A DNA stretch of 64,000 nt from Lachnospiraceae bacterium (GCA_024403335.1 JAKSSA010000002.1:19656-83655); one strand, 5' to 3'. Shown: positions 8,853 to 18,018, counted from the first letter of the stretch. Made by a program: numbers and translations. Notes: generated from the letters alone by a model not told the origin.

Positions 8853-9542
8853 TTACTCTTCCTCAAATTTGGTGACTACTTCTGTCTTGCATTTGTAAAT
8901 TGAATTAGCCGGAACGCATCCTCTTACAGAAGACAAGGGGTATATATTTGAGAAACGTCCGATAACAGTTCCCGGGTTCAAAACGCTTTGACATCCAACC
9001 TCTACATTGTCACCAATGAAAGCGCCAACCTTCTTCCTTCCTGTCTCAACCAATTCATCTCCATACTTAATTGCAACAAGTTTTTTATCTGATTTAACAT
9101 TACTCGTTATAGACCCTGCACCCATATGGGCTTTATAACCAAGTATCGAGTCCCCTACATAATTATAATGCGGAACCTGAACCTTATTAAAAAGAATAAC
9201 ATTCTTAAGTTCCGTTGAATTGCCAACTACTGCGCCTTCACCAATAATCGCATTGCCTCTGACAAAAGCACAATGACGCACCTCAGCGCCCTTGCAAACA
9301 ATAACATTATCTCCTAAAAATGCAGTTGGTGCTACCTTTGCCTCTTTATGAACCCAAACATTTTCTTTAACCTTAACATAGTCATTTCCCAAAACAGAAC
9401 CAATATCAAGGATAATCTTTTCTATTTCAGAAAGCATTTCCCATGGATATACATGTCCTTCAAAATAACCTGCGGCTATAGTTTCGTTCAAATCATACAA
9501 TTTACTTATTGTACATTCATTTTCAATAAAATTTTGACACAT
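8853..9542 (-). CDS. left-handed beta-helix (GlmU C-terminal-like) protein
   Basis: 229-aa protein built mostly of hexapeptide repeats (from about residue 65: APTAFLGDN, VIVCKGAEV, NAIIGEGAVV and so on), as in the acetyltransferase half of GlmU or sugar nucleotidyltransferases. There is no N-terminal nucleotidyltransferase domain. The N-terminal 60 residues include YPWEMLSEIEKIILDIG, typical of UDP-GlcNAc pyrophosphorylase-related proteins in Clostridia. ATG at 9542 lies seven bases after AGGAAGG, inside the 3' end of topB (20-base overlap). An ATG two codons earlier is too close to that site. Acyl acceptor unknown. Confidence 0.7.
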   Translation of the reverse strand: MCQNFIENECTISKLYDLNETIAAGYFEGHVYPWEMLSEIEKIILDIGSVLGNDYVKVKENVWVHKEAKVAPTAFLGDNVIVCKGAEVRHCAFVRGNAIIGEGAVVGNSTELKNVILFNKVQVPHYNYVGDSILGYKAHMGAGSITSNVKSDKKLVAIKYGDELVETGRKKVGAFIGDNVEVGCQSVLNPGTVIGRFSNIYPLSSVRGCVPANSIYKCKTEVVTKFEEE

Positions 9543-11589
9543 ATGCATACCTTCCTGCCAAATAATTATCGGGCTTAACATATCGAACAGCTTCAATATT
9601 TTTAGCCACAAAATTTTCAAGCTTAGTCATATATTCATTTCCTGTAATTGTACCTTCAGAAACATAATTAAGTCCTTTTTCCCAGCTTGCAGTTAATTCA
9701 GGATTTAAAAGAGGTCTTATAGATGCATTTACAACTTCAAAAATCATCTCACCAAGCATTGTAGGTGTAATAACCTGTGTTTTGGCATTTATTCTTATAT
9801 AAGTATTCTTTTCAAGCTTCTTTAAAATTTCTGCTCTGGTTGCACTTGTTCCGATTCCGTTTGACTTAATCTGAGCTCTTAATTCTTCATCTTCTATAAG
9901 CTGTCCGGCATTTTCCATTGCTAAAATAATCGAGCCTGAATTGTATCTTTTAGGTGGAGAAGTCTCGCCTTCTTTGATCAATAATTCATTAATCTTGACT
10001 TTATCGCCTTTCTTTAGTGCCAATAAAGCTTTCATTTTCTTTACTGAATCAGGATTTGAAAGATCTGTCTCTGCTTCCTCTGTATTATCTGCATCCGTTG
10101 CATTTTCAGAATTTCCAGAGTTTGCATCATTCTTATTTCCTGAATTATCACTCTGACTTTCCTTTTTATACTTTGTTGCAACCTTTAAATATCCTTCATC
10201 CTCTAAAACCTTTTCTGATGCAAAAAATTTCTCTTTTCCAATTTTAAGAACAACATTAAGTCGCTGATATACAGCCGCAGGATAAAAAATACTTAAAAAC
10301 CTTCTTGCAATACATTCATAAACACTTTTATGTAAGCTTGAAAGTGAAGCAAAATTATTAAAGCCCTGACCTGTAGGAATGATTGCATAATGATCAGTTA
10401 TCTGCTTGTCATTAACGTACTTAGTTTTCTCAATTCCTAAATACTTTTTTCCGTCAAGAATTTCAGAAGCATATTCTGATACCTGAGAATAGTTTTTCAG
10501 GCCACCTATATTTTTATATATTTCCTTTGCAATAGCAGATGACAAAACTCTTGCATCGGTTCTGGGATAAGTAACCAATTTTTTCTCATATAACTCCTGA
10601 ACAATTTGTAAAGTCTTATCAGGACTTATTTTGAACATACGCGAACAATCATTCTGAAGCTCTGCAAGATTATAAAGCAGAGGTGGATTTTTAACTTCCT
10701 TTTTCTTCTGAACTGATTCAATTACCCCATCAATTGGATAATCACCTGTCAAAGAGGTAGCCTTCAAATCCTCTATAAGCTTTTCGGCATCTTCTTTTTT
10801 CTTAAAGCCGTTTTCCTTATACATTTTAGGACTTTCGAAATAATCGGAGCCCTCGCAGGCCCTGAATTCAAATTCCGTAAAGACATTCGTTACAACTCTG
10901 TAAAACGGGGTTTTAACAAATTCTCTTATTTCTCTTTCTCTTCTGACTACCATGCCCTGAACACATGTCATGACACGACCAACAGATATAGGTATATAAC
11001 TTTTCGATTTAACTAATTCATTAACCGTTCTGCCAAACTTTAAGGATAATAAACGGGAAAAGTTAATGCCCATAAGGTAATCATCCTTCGCGCGTAAATA
11101 TGCGGATTCACTTAATCGGTCGTAAAAACTCCAATCCTTTGCTTCCTTAATGCCACGCTTTATTTCATCTTCTGTCTGTGAATCAATCCAGACTCTTTTT
11201 CGCAACTTGGCTTTGGGTACTGCTGCCATCTGGTCAACTAATCTGTAAATATATTCTCCTTCTCTTCCTGAGTCAGTACAAATATAAATACAACCTACAT
11301 CATTCCTGTTAAGCAGATTCTTAACAATCTTAAACTGCTTGGCAACACCTGGAATTATCTCATATTTATATTCCTTAGGAAGGAAAGGAAGATCCTGTAA
11401 AAGCCATTTCTTATACTTTTCGTCGTAGACCTCAGGGTAACTCATCGTTACCAAATGGCCTACACACCATGTAACCACATAACTTGGTGACTCCGAAAAG
11501 CCATCCTTCTTATCAAATTTTTCACCAAGTGTCTTTGCAAACTCAGCCGCAACACTCGGTTTTTCAGCTATAAATAAACTTTTCGCCAT
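9523..11589 (-). CDS. topB: DNA topoisomerase III
   Basis: Type IA topoisomerase, 688 aa, acting on single-stranded and catenated DNA. Toprim domain at the N terminus with Glu9 (IAEKPS) and the acidic triad region CTDSGREGE (Asp105). Catalytic Tyr341 is in LVTYPRTDARVL. A later conserved GIGTSATRAEI is also present. An Asn/Ser/Asp-rich low-complexity insert occupies about residues 503-538. No C-terminal zinc ribbon is seen. ATG at 11589 follows the preceding gene by two bases, with only a weak ribosome binding site, so it is probably translationally coupled. Confidence 0.93.
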   Translation of the reverse strand: MAKSLFIAEKPSVAAEFAKTLGEKFDKKDGFSESPSYVVTWCVGHLVTMSYPEVYDEKYKKWLLQDLPFLPKEYKYEIIPGVAKQFKIVKNLLNRNDVGCIYICTDSGREGEYIYRLVDQMAAVPKAKLRKRVWIDSQTEDEIKRGIKEAKDWSFYDRLSESAYLRAKDDYLMGINFSRLLSLKFGRTVNELVKSKSYIPISVGRVMTCVQGMVVRREREIREFVKTPFYRVVTNVFTEFEFRACEGSDYFESPKMYKENGFKKKEDAEKLIEDLKATSLTGDYPIDGVIESVQKKKEVKNPPLLYNLAELQNDCSRMFKISPDKTLQIVQELYEKKLVTYPRTDARVLSSAIAKEIYKNIGGLKNYSQVSEYASEILDGKKYLGIEKTKYVNDKQITDHYAIIPTGQGFNNFASLSSLHKSVYECIARRFLSIFYPAAVYQRLNVVLKIGKEKFFASEKVLEDEGYLKVATKYKKESQSDNSGNKNDANSGNSENATDADNTEEAETDLSNPDSVKKMKALLALKKGDKVKINELLIKEGETSPPKRYNSGSIILAMENAGQLIEDEELRAQIKSNGIGTSATRAEILKKLEKNTYIRINAKTQVITPTMLGEMIFEVVNASIRPLLNPELTASWEKGLNYVSEGTITGNEYMTKLENFVAKNIEAVRYVKPDNYLAGRYAYVSKFY

Positions 11590-11591
11590 AA

Positions 11592-13391
11592 TTAATTATA
11601 AAGAAAACTTTCTAAATCGATTTTTTCGACCTTCTTCGCAGAATATTTACCAAGATTGAACTCTATAATGCGCCCAAATTCAGAATCCATCTCTGAAAAA
11701 ACATTCTTACAAGTTGAGTCTACAATCAAATTACCATTAAACCACTGAACAGATCCCTCCACACCGGAATATGCGACAGGTATCCTGTCAACCTCTCGTG
11801 CGGTTTTTTCTGCTTCATCAATAAGGTAACGCGAATAATATGATACAGTACCTTCTGTTGCTCCCTTTCCAAGTAAAGCTGCATCTTCGGAAGCAATTGC
11901 ATTTTCCCATTCAACAAAAGGCCTTGACTTAATCTCACTGTTAAAATTCTGGAAGAAATAAAGATAATATCTTGTAGGACGAATCTTATCATATTCCATA
12001 AAATGAAGTGATGAAATACCAACAGGCATTGATTTAACACCTTCTGCATAATACATGTTCTTTGCATCAGAGGTTGCACCCCATACTGCATCAGAGCCTA
12101 TCATATACTCAACCTGCGGATTTTTATAAATATCACTTAACTTAACAATAGTAGAAGGCTCTCCAAAAGCAAGTAGAACTGAATCAGAACCAAATGGGTC
12201 AGATGAAATAATACTGTTAATTTCAAGCCACTTAAGCTTATCACCTGCCTGATTACAAATACCCTTATAATTGGGAAATACCATTTCAAAATCAATAATC
12301 GGGCTTATACGCTTGCTGGTTAAATCAAGCGAAATTATATAGTCATTAACACTGTCCTTCTTATCCTTGCTGACAGGAATAATCAGTTTATTATGATTTC
12401 TGTCATAAAGAAAGCTGCCATTCATTGAATAAATATCAAGATCATAGCTTTGCTTAACTTGTCCAAAACGGTCTGTAATAACAATCTGCCTCTCAGACAC
12501 ATTATAAATCATTCCCTCTTCTGAAAAGGCTATACTTGCAGTATTTCCGGATATTTGTGGTATTTTTGAGCGAAGATGCCCTCCATTATCATAAAAATAA
12601 ATAGCATCCGTACTCACAAGTGAAGATTTATCGGAATTGTTTACTACATCATAATCATAAAGAACATAAAAGCCATCTGTTACATTCTTCTCGCTTTCTA
12701 ACACTTCCGATACAGTCTTATCTTCATTCTCAACAAATTTTGTAGGATTTAAGCCTTTTATTTTTTCTTCATCCTTTGAAATAATATCAGGCAAAGAATA
12801 GTAAAAACGACGTGTCACAACATCTCCTGACATATCTTCTATTCTTAAAGTTATAACATTTGTATAATTGGGGATTAAACCGATAAGCCTGTACTCATGA
12901 ACATTTGCATATCCTGTTACAGTATTTGAAGGCAGCTTTGAATAATAATCCGGCACCTGCTCATTTACCCGGTGAATAAAATATTCAACCTTTGAAGGCT
13001 TTGAGGTTCTAAAATAAAGATACATGGAAAGATAATCCGTTCCATAAGGATTATAGATTATCAAAGGATTTGAATCTGTATATTCGTTTTCTGAAATAAG
13101 TCTGTCAATTTCACTTTTTACTGCTTTGGAATTTTCAACATCATAAATATCCGCTACCGAATTGAAAGCACCAAGTCCGTTTCTTACTTCAGCCCATATG
13201 GTCTGTATTAAATTGTCCTCTTCATTGTCATACTCGTCCTTATATCCCGGAATAACTGTATCATTATCCTCATATCCTTCCGGTTTCTTAAGTAAAACCA
13301 ATGCAACCAAAAAAGCCAAAGCTACTATGCTTAGTACAAGTACAATTTGAACCAATGATATTTTCTTTTTATTATTATCGCTTTTTGCCAA
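11592..13391 (-). CDS. membrane-anchored protein with arylsulfotransferase-like architecture
   Basis: 599 aa. One N-terminal membrane segment (about residues 11-34) is followed by an extracellular region. The stretch from about 105 to 205 (YNPYGTDYLSMYLYFRTSKP, then GLIPNYTNVITLRI) resembles the Ig-like domain of arylsulfotransferases. The remainder has beta-propeller-like strands (LYDRNHNKLIIPVS, YIISLDL). The histidines expected at an arylsulfotransferase active site are not convincingly present, so it may be a non-catalytic relative. Start is TTG at 13391 with AGGAG seven bases upstream. It lies two bases before topB. Function unknown. Confidence 0.45.
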   Translation of the reverse strand: MAKSDNNKKKISLVQIVLVLSIVALAFLVALVLLKKPEGYEDNDTVIPGYKDEYDNEEDNLIQTIWAEVRNGLGAFNSVADIYDVENSKAVKSEIDRLISENEYTDSNPLIIYNPYGTDYLSMYLYFRTSKPSKVEYFIHRVNEQVPDYYSKLPSNTVTGYANVHEYRLIGLIPNYTNVITLRIEDMSGDVVTRRFYYSLPDIISKDEEKIKGLNPTKFVENEDKTVSEVLESEKNVTDGFYVLYDYDVVNNSDKSSLVSTDAIYFYDNGGHLRSKIPQISGNTASIAFSEEGMIYNVSERQIVITDRFGQVKQSYDLDIYSMNGSFLYDRNHNKLIIPVSKDKKDSVNDYIISLDLTSKRISPIIDFEMVFPNYKGICNQAGDKLKWLEINSIISSDPFGSDSVLLAFGEPSTIVKLSDIYKNPQVEYMIGSDAVWGATSDAKNMYYAEGVKSMPVGISSLHFMEYDKIRPTRYYLYFFQNFNSEIKSRPFVEWENAIASEDAALLGKGATEGTVSYYSRYLIDEAEKTAREVDRIPVAYSGVEGSVQWFNGNLIVDSTCKNVFSEMDSEFGRIIEFNLGKYSAKKVEKIDLESFLYN

Positions 13392-13518
13392 TTTTTTCTC
13401 CTGCCAAAATCACCCGTTAATCATCAGACGAGTTATTATATAAATTATATCGGCAGTTTTCAAGATTAACTCAACTGTGTATCCCAAATAACAACTTAAA
13501 AGCGCAAATTACAAATTT

Positions 13519-14250
13519 CTATTTTACGCCATAAAGATAACGGATAAATTCATTAACCTCTTCATTGTTTTTAGAAGTAACACATATGCCGAAAACCGGG
13601 TATACATCACCCTGATAAGGATAGTCTTCAAGAAGCTTTATTTTTGAAATATTAATACCATAAGGCGCATATGAGTCCTCAATTCTATTTCCGTCATCAT
13701 CATATTTGTAAGAATAAATTAAATCATCCTTAACAAGTTCAAAAACATCACTTTCAAGTTTTTCCTCCAAATTGCCATACCATCCTGTTCCGGCATAATG
13801 AAGAAAATGGTTATACTTGATAATTATGCCGTCAAGCTCACCTGTCATATAATACAAAGCAATTTTCTGGACACTTGTCGTATCATTGTCCAAATCACCA
13901 TAGGTCGTATCAAATAACCAGGTAACAGTCTTATCATCAAGTTCAAGTCTTGCAAGCATGTCATCTGTTATCTTCTGACTGTCATCTAATCCAACTAAAT
14001 TACCAACAGATGCTACTGACAAAACCACCTCAGCTTTAGGAGCTGTAACTGTAATAACAATCCAGGCTATAAAAGCGATTATACCCACACAAACCAGAAA
14101 CTTGGTCAAATAATAATCTTTAAGATAAGTCATTTTTCCCTTAAAAGAAAGCTCTGCCCATTTTTCCTTTTCTGTTTTTTCAACAGTTGCTGTATATAAA
14201 GATGCATTGTCATCAAGCTTCGTTTTTCTGTTATCAACATTTATAGCCAT
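13519..14250 (-). CDS. single-pass membrane protein of unknown function
   Basis: 243 aa. A charged cytoplasmic N terminus of about 50 residues, one clear membrane segment (about 52-71, FLVCVGIIAFIAWIVITVT), then an extracellular domain rich in Asp, Tyr and Leu. I do not recognise the family. ATG at 14250 has AGAGG about 12 bases upstream, somewhat far. It precedes the arylsulfotransferase-like gene by 127 bases; that gap shows no obvious terminator, so the two may be co-transcribed. Confidence 0.55.
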   Translation of the reverse strand: MAINVDNRKTKLDDNASLYTATVEKTEKEKWAELSFKGKMTYLKDYYLTKFLVCVGIIAFIAWIVITVTAPKAEVVLSVASVGNLVGLDDSQKITDDMLARLELDDKTVTWLFDTTYGDLDNDTTSVQKIALYYMTGELDGIIIKYNHFLHYAGTGWYGNLEEKLESDVFELVKDDLIYSYKYDDDGNRIEDSYAPYGINISKIKLLEDYPYQGDVYPVFGICVTSKNNEEVNEFIRYLYGVK

Positions 14251-14441
14251 AATATCATCAACCTCTGTATCTCTTTTTTTGAAAGTTTTTTATCTTAACT
14301 TCTTAAACTGAGTCAAGTTCTGTCGCATGTCATAAAAATTAATTATCTACAACATAATAGTATAACAAATATGTGTACAAATAGTGAAGTTGAACTTAGA
14401 AAAAAATAAAATTTCCAATAATATTAATTACAAATTATTAA

Positions 14442-14469
14442 TTGAAAAACTTAGTACAAATGCTATAAT
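14442..14469 (+). promoter_or_regulatory. promoter of ade
   Basis: TTGAAA (14442-14447) and TATAAT (14464-14469), spacer 16. The start site near 14476 leaves too little leader for a riboswitch. The remainder of the gap 14251-14499 is AT-rich with nothing else I can name. Confidence 0.75.
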
Positions 14470-14499
14470 CAAATATGTAATAATATTTGGGAGGAACAA

Positions 14500-16191
14500 A
14501 TGAAAACACTTCTTAAAAATGCAAAAATAGTTAATGTTTTTACGGACAGCTTAATGGATGCTGATGTTCTTATCGAAGACGATAAAATTATCGGTTTAGG
14601 TGATTACAGTGATACAAATGCAGATATTTGCGAAGATTTAAAAGGCAAATACATCTGTCCCGGTTTCATAGACGGGCATATTCATATTGAGAGTACAATG
14701 ATGACGCCTTATGAGCTTTCAAAAGCAGTGTTGCCTTGCGGAACTACATCAATTGTAGCTGACCCTCACGAAATCGCAAATGTATGCGGAACTGACGGAA
14801 TAAAATATATTATTGAAGCAAGTGAAGGTTTACCTTTGAAGGTTTATATCATGTTACCATCATGTGTCCCTGCAACGCCTTTCGACGAGTCAGGTTGTGT
14901 TCTTAAAGCAGAGGATTTAAAGCCCTTTTACAAAGAAAAAAGAGTTTTAGGGCTCGCAGAAATGATGAACTATCCCGGTGCCATTAGTGGAGATTTAGAC
15001 ATTCTCAATAAAATCAAGGATGCCTTTGACAATAACAAGGTGGTTGACGGTCATGCACCTTTGCTTACAGGACATGGATTAGATGCTTATATATCAAGAG
15101 GCATTCAGTCAGATCATGAATGTTCTTCTTATGAAGAAGGAAAAGAAAGAATAAGTAAGGGACAGTGGCTCATGGTTCGTGAAGGCACTGCAGCAAAAAA
15201 TCTTTTGAACATGATTGATTTGCTCGATGAACCTTTTTCAAGAAGGTGTGTACTTGTTACAGACGATAAACATCCTGCAGATATTCTTCGTGACGGTCAT
15301 ATCGACCATATCATAAGACTTGCTGTTAAAAACGGAAAATCCGTTTTCACTGCCATAAGAGTTGCAACAATTCAGGCAGCAAACTGTTTCGGATTAAAAT
15401 ATACAGGCGCTGTAGCTCCAGGTTATAAAGCAGACTTACTTGTTTTAAACAATTTAGAAGAAATAGATATAAAGGATGTATATTCTGAAGGCAAAAAGGT
15501 TGTAGAAAACAAGAAATTAAAGGAATATGACAAACCTTCAATATCAAAGCAGCTTGTAAACAAGGTAACAAACTCCTTCTTTATTGACAAGCTTACAGAA
15601 AAAGACTTTATATTATCAAAGGAAGCCAATAAATGTCGTGTAATAAAGACAATAAAAGGTCAGCTACTTACAGATGAATGGATTACAGAAATGAATTTTG
15701 AGACTTCAAACGGTATTGATCTTGAAAGAGATATTCTCAAAATAGCCGTCCTTGAAAGACATCATAATACAGGACACAAGGGTATCGGATTTATCAATGG
15801 CATCGGATTAAAAGAAGGGGCTATCGCATGTTCCGTTTCACACGATTCTCATAATCTGATAGTAATCGGAAGTAACGAAGCAGATATGGCCTGTGTTGCA
15901 AATGCAATCATTGAAATGGGTGGCGGTTGTGCAGCAGCAAAGAATGGAAAAATCGTTTCTTCACTCCCTCTTCCAATTGCCGGATTAATGTCTGAAGACG
16001 ATGCCAGCTTATTGGCTGAAAAAAATCATGTTCTTCGTGAAGCAATTTACGAGCTTGGGGTTCCAAGAACTATCGCACCACTTATGACTATGGCTTTCGT
16101 AAGTTTGGCCGTAATCCCTTCACTCAAGCTTATCACTACAGGCTTGTTTGATGTAAACAGCTTCAGTCCTACAGATTTATTTGTTAAATAG
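14500..16191 (+). CDS. ade: adenine deaminase
   Basis: Amidohydrolase-superfamily enzyme converting adenine to hypoxanthine and ammonia in purine salvage. 563 aa, normal for the AdeC type. The metal-binding HxH is in GHIHIESTMM; further metal-site segments are DPHEIANVCG, GHAP and the VTDDKHPADI segment. The C-terminal Gly-rich MGGGCAAAKNG is typical of the family. ATG at 14500 follows GGGAGG. It is alone on the plus strand, between two minus-strand blocks, with its own promoter and a shared bidirectional terminator. Confidence 0.95.
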   Translation: MKTLLKNAKIVNVFTDSLMDADVLIEDDKIIGLGDYSDTNADICEDLKGKYICPGFIDGHIHIESTMMTPYELSKAVLPCGTTSIVADPHEIANVCGTDGIKYIIEASEGLPLKVYIMLPSCVPATPFDESGCVLKAEDLKPFYKEKRVLGLAEMMNYPGAISGDLDILNKIKDAFDNNKVVDGHAPLLTGHGLDAYISRGIQSDHECSSYEEGKERISKGQWLMVREGTAAKNLLNMIDLLDEPFSRRCVLVTDDKHPADILRDGHIDHIIRLAVKNGKSVFTAIRVATIQAANCFGLKYTGAVAPGYKADLLVLNNLEEIDIKDVYSEGKKVVENKKLKEYDKPSISKQLVNKVTNSFFIDKLTEKDFILSKEANKCRVIKTIKGQLLTDEWITEMNFETSNGIDLERDILKIAVLERHHNTGHKGIGFINGIGLKEGAIACSVSHDSHNLIVIGSNEADMACVANAIIEMGGGCAAAKNGKIVSSLPLPIAGLMSEDDASLLAEKNHVLREAIYELGVPRTIAPLMTMAFVSLAVIPSLKLITTGLFDVNSFSPTDLFVK

Positions 16192-16325
16192 CTTAAAACT
16201 TTTTATGGAATAACATGCATTTTAAATTAATGCAATTATCAATAAACATTTAAAATTACTATACTTCAGACAATTTAAGTCTACAAAAGTATTTAGTTAC
16301 TCAAAATTATGATAATATGCCACAC

Positions 16326-16356
16326 AAAAAAAGCAGTTCATCAGAACTGCTTTTTT
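16326..16356. terminator. bidirectional terminator between ade and tRNA-Met
   Basis: Perfect 13-bp stem with a 4-base loop, A6-GCAGTTC against GAACTGC-T6. It supplies a T tract on both strands, so it can end ade (plus) and the tRNA transcript (minus). Confidence 0.9.
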
Positions 16357-16358
16357 AA

Positions 16359-16432
16359 TAGCGAAGGGGGGATTCGAACCCTCGACACTTCGGGTATGAA
16401 CCGAATGCTCTGGCCAACTGAGCTACTTCGCC
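16359..16432 (-). tRNA. tRNA-Met (CAT), elongator type
   Basis: Full cloverleaf can be drawn on the minus strand: acceptor GGCGAAG with CTTCGCT (G1-U72 wobble, as in Firmicutes elongator tRNA-Met), D arm GCTC/GAGC, anticodon stem CGGGT/ATCCG-like around loop TTCATAC with anticodon CAT, and T arm GAGGG/CCCCC around TTCGAAT. Discriminator A. No CCA is encoded; it must be added by the nucleotidyltransferase. The acceptor and anticodon arms fit elongator Met rather than initiator or the lysidine-modified tRNA-Ile. Confidence 0.93.
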
Positions 16433-16462
16433 ACATCGTGCCGTTTTTCAGGCACGGGTAGT

Positions 16463-16491
16463 ATTTTACACCAGACCATTAATAATGTCAA
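16463..16491 (-). promoter_or_regulatory. promoter of tRNA-Met
   Basis: TTGACA (16491-16486) and TAAAAT (16468-16463) with a 17-base spacer on the minus strand. The short 5' precursor contains a 6-bp hairpin CGTGCC/GGCACG (16437-16456), probably removed by processing. Confidence 0.85.
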
Positions 16492-16533
16492 GCAAAAAAC
16501 ACAAAAATTAAATTTGATTTATTTCACTTCTAA

Positions 16534-16890
16534 TTACTGAAGCTTTGCCTTAGCAGCGTTAGCTACTGCTGCGAAACCTGCAGGATCGCTAACAGCGAGT
16601 TCAGCAAGGATCTTTCTGTTGATCTGAATATCAGCCAACTTCAAGCCATGCATTAACTTTGAATATGAAAGACCATTCATTCTTGCAGCTGCATTGATTC
16701 TTGCGATCCAAAGCTGTCTGAACTGTCTCTTCTTCTGCTTTCTGCCTGCGTAAGCGCTGGTTAAAGCACGCATAACAGACTGCTTAGCTACTCTGTACTG
16801 TTTTGATCTTGCTCCTCTGTAACCCTTAGCAAGCTTTAAAACTCTATTATGTTTCTTCTTTGCGTTAAGTCCGCCTTTAATTCTAGCCAT
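16534..16890 (-). CDS. rplT: 50S ribosomal protein L20
   Basis: 118-aa basic RNA-binding protein, essential early in 50S assembly and, in Firmicutes, the repressor of its own operon. The N terminus [19 protein letters not shown] and the conserved [11 protein letters not shown] and [11 protein letters not shown] segments are typical. AGGAG precedes the ATG. Third gene of infC-rpmI-rplT; it presumably acts on the leader at 17665-17857. Confidence 0.98.
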   Translation of the reverse strand: MARIKGGLNAKKKHNRVLKLAKGYRGARSKQYRVAKQSVMRALTSAYAGRKQKKRQFRQLWIARINAAARMNGLSYSKLMHGLKLADIQINRKILAELAVSDPAGFAAVANAAKAKLQ

Positions 16891-16913
16891 GATTTATCCT
16901 CCTTACGCTCTCA

Positions 16914-17111
16914 TTACAGATACGGTAAAATTTTCTTCATTGTCTTCTTGTTTGCACTGTTAACCAATTCAGTCTTTCTAAGATCTCTCTTAGTCTTTCT
17001 TGTCTTCTTTGTTAAGATGTGCTGCTTTCCGGCTTTCTGTCTCTTAAGCTCACCGGTACCTGTTACTGAAAAGCGCTTAGCTGCTGCTTTGTTTGTTTTT
17101 AACTTAGGCAT
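16914..17111 (-). CDS. rpmI: 50S ribosomal protein L35
   Basis: 65-aa basic protein with the family N terminus [22 protein letters not shown] lies in front of the ATG. It sits between infC (25-base gap) and rplT (23-base gap), the standard order. Confidence 0.98.
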   Translation of the reverse strand: MPKLKTNKAAAKRFSVTGTGELKRQKAGKQHILTKKTRKTKRDLRKTELVNSANKKTMKKILPYL

Positions 17112-17136
17112 AATATCGTCCTCCTTAAAATGTTAA

Positions 17137-17664
17137 TTAATTTTTCTTACTTAAAATAACTGACATATTCTTACCTTCAAGTGAAGGCTTCTTCTCAGGC
17201 GAAGCAATGTCCTCTACCTTTTCAAGGAACGCTTCAATCATCTTTTCACCAAGCATAGCTGCATGAATATTCTCACGTCCTCTGAATCTGATAACAAGCT
17301 TTACTCTATCACCCTTTTCGATGAATTTTCTTGCCTGAGCAGCTTTAACATTGATATCATTAACATCAGTGTTAGGTGTAAGCTGAATACATTTTGTTTC
17401 GGTCTCTTTTTGTTTCTTTTTGTTTTCCCTCTCACGACGTACCTGCTCGTACTTATACTTGTTGTAATCTACAATCCTGCAAACAGGTGGCTTTGCATTT
17501 GGAGCAATCAATACAAGGTCAAGCCCCATTGACTGTGCCAATTCTAACGCTTCCTGAGATGACATTAAACCAAACTGATGGTTCTCCTGTCCGGTTACAC
17601 GAACTTCTGCAAGTCTAATCTGCTCATTAATCGGTACCGCTTTTTCATTCTTCTTGTCGCCTAT
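17137..17664 (-). CDS. infC: translation initiation factor IF-3, probable AUA start
   Basis: 175-aa IF-3: N-terminal domain NEQIRLAEVRV, a lysine-rich linker (RRERENKKKQKE), and a C-terminal 30S-binding domain (VKLVIRFRGRE). The only good ribosome binding site, GGAGG, is eight bases before an ATA at 17664-17662, after which the reading MGDKKNEKAVPINEQIR fits IF-3. The nearest GTG overlaps that site and is unusable with it, and no ATG lies nearby. Rare starts (AUU, AUC, AUA) are known for infC and let IF-3 repress its own translation. First gene of the operon with rpmI and rplT. Confidence 0.9.
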   Translation of the reverse strand: MGDKKNEKAVPINEQIRLAEVRVTGQENHQFGLMSSQEALELAQSMGLDLVLIAPNAKPPVCRIVDYNKYKYEQVRRERENKKKQKETETKCIQLTPNTDVNDINVKAAQARKFIEKGDRVKLVIRFRGRENIHAAMLGEKMIEAFLEKVEDIASPEKKPSLEGKNMSVILSKKN

Positions 17665-17857
17665 GGTAAACACCTCCGTTATTTTAGCTTTCGTACAAGC
17701 TACTCGATAAATAATAAAAAAAGTTCCTTGTACAAGCCTGTAGACAGCACTCGCACAACGAACCCAACATACGCATCTTTTGATGCAAACGATATAGTTA
17801 ATTGTTAAACCTTTTGACTTTAGTCGAAGGTGAGAGTGCAACTCTGCTTGAAACCGT
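17665..17857 (-). ncRNA. L20-type leader of the infC operon
   Basis: About 190 bases of untranslated leader between the promoter at 17863-17891 and infC. It contains a strong terminator hairpin (see 17716-17763) and downstream segments (AGCTTGTACGAAAGCT) that repeat part of its stem, giving a possible alternative fold. This is the layout of the Firmicutes L20 leader, where L20 binding favours termination. I identify it by position and structure, not by alignment. Confidence 0.65.
17716..17763 (-). terminator. attenuator in the infC leader
   Basis: Minus-strand arms GTTCGTTGTGCGAG (17763-17750) and CTTGTACAAGGAAC (17736-17723) pair over 14 positions with one mismatch and two wobbles, and are followed directly by seven T (17722-17716). 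An intrinsic terminator about 50 bases before the infC start implies attenuation. Confidence 0.8.
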
Positions 17858-17862
17858 TGGTA

Positions 17863-17891
17863 ATCATAACATATGCCTTAAGCATTGTCAA
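17863..17891 (-). promoter_or_regulatory. promoter of infC-rpmI-rplT
   Basis: TTGACA (17891-17886) and TATGAT (17868-17863) with a 17-base spacer on the minus strand. Confidence 0.85.
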
Positions 17892-18018
17892 CTGTTTTTT
17901 CACATTTTACCAACACTGTTTTTTCGTTTTTTTCGTATTTTACCAACACAATGTTTTTTTCATTTTTTTACATTTGACAAACACAATGTTTTTTACTTTT
18001 TTACATTTTACAAACACA
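17891..18018. repeat. irregular tandem repeat of about 33 bp upstream of infC
   Basis: Four units of 24, 33, 35 and 33 bases, each a T-rich run followed by TATTTTACCAAC or ACATTTTACAAAC and ACAATG or ACTG. They lie directly upstream of the infC promoter -35 box and run towards the 3' end of cdd. A second, AT-only stretch at 18034-18078 repeats ATATTAAGAT-like decamers. Confidence 0.6.

Noticed and set aside
17665..17841. Longer infC product starting near 17841
   Set aside because: The extra residues are Cys- and Phe-rich, unlike IF-3, and correspond to the structured leader with its terminator.
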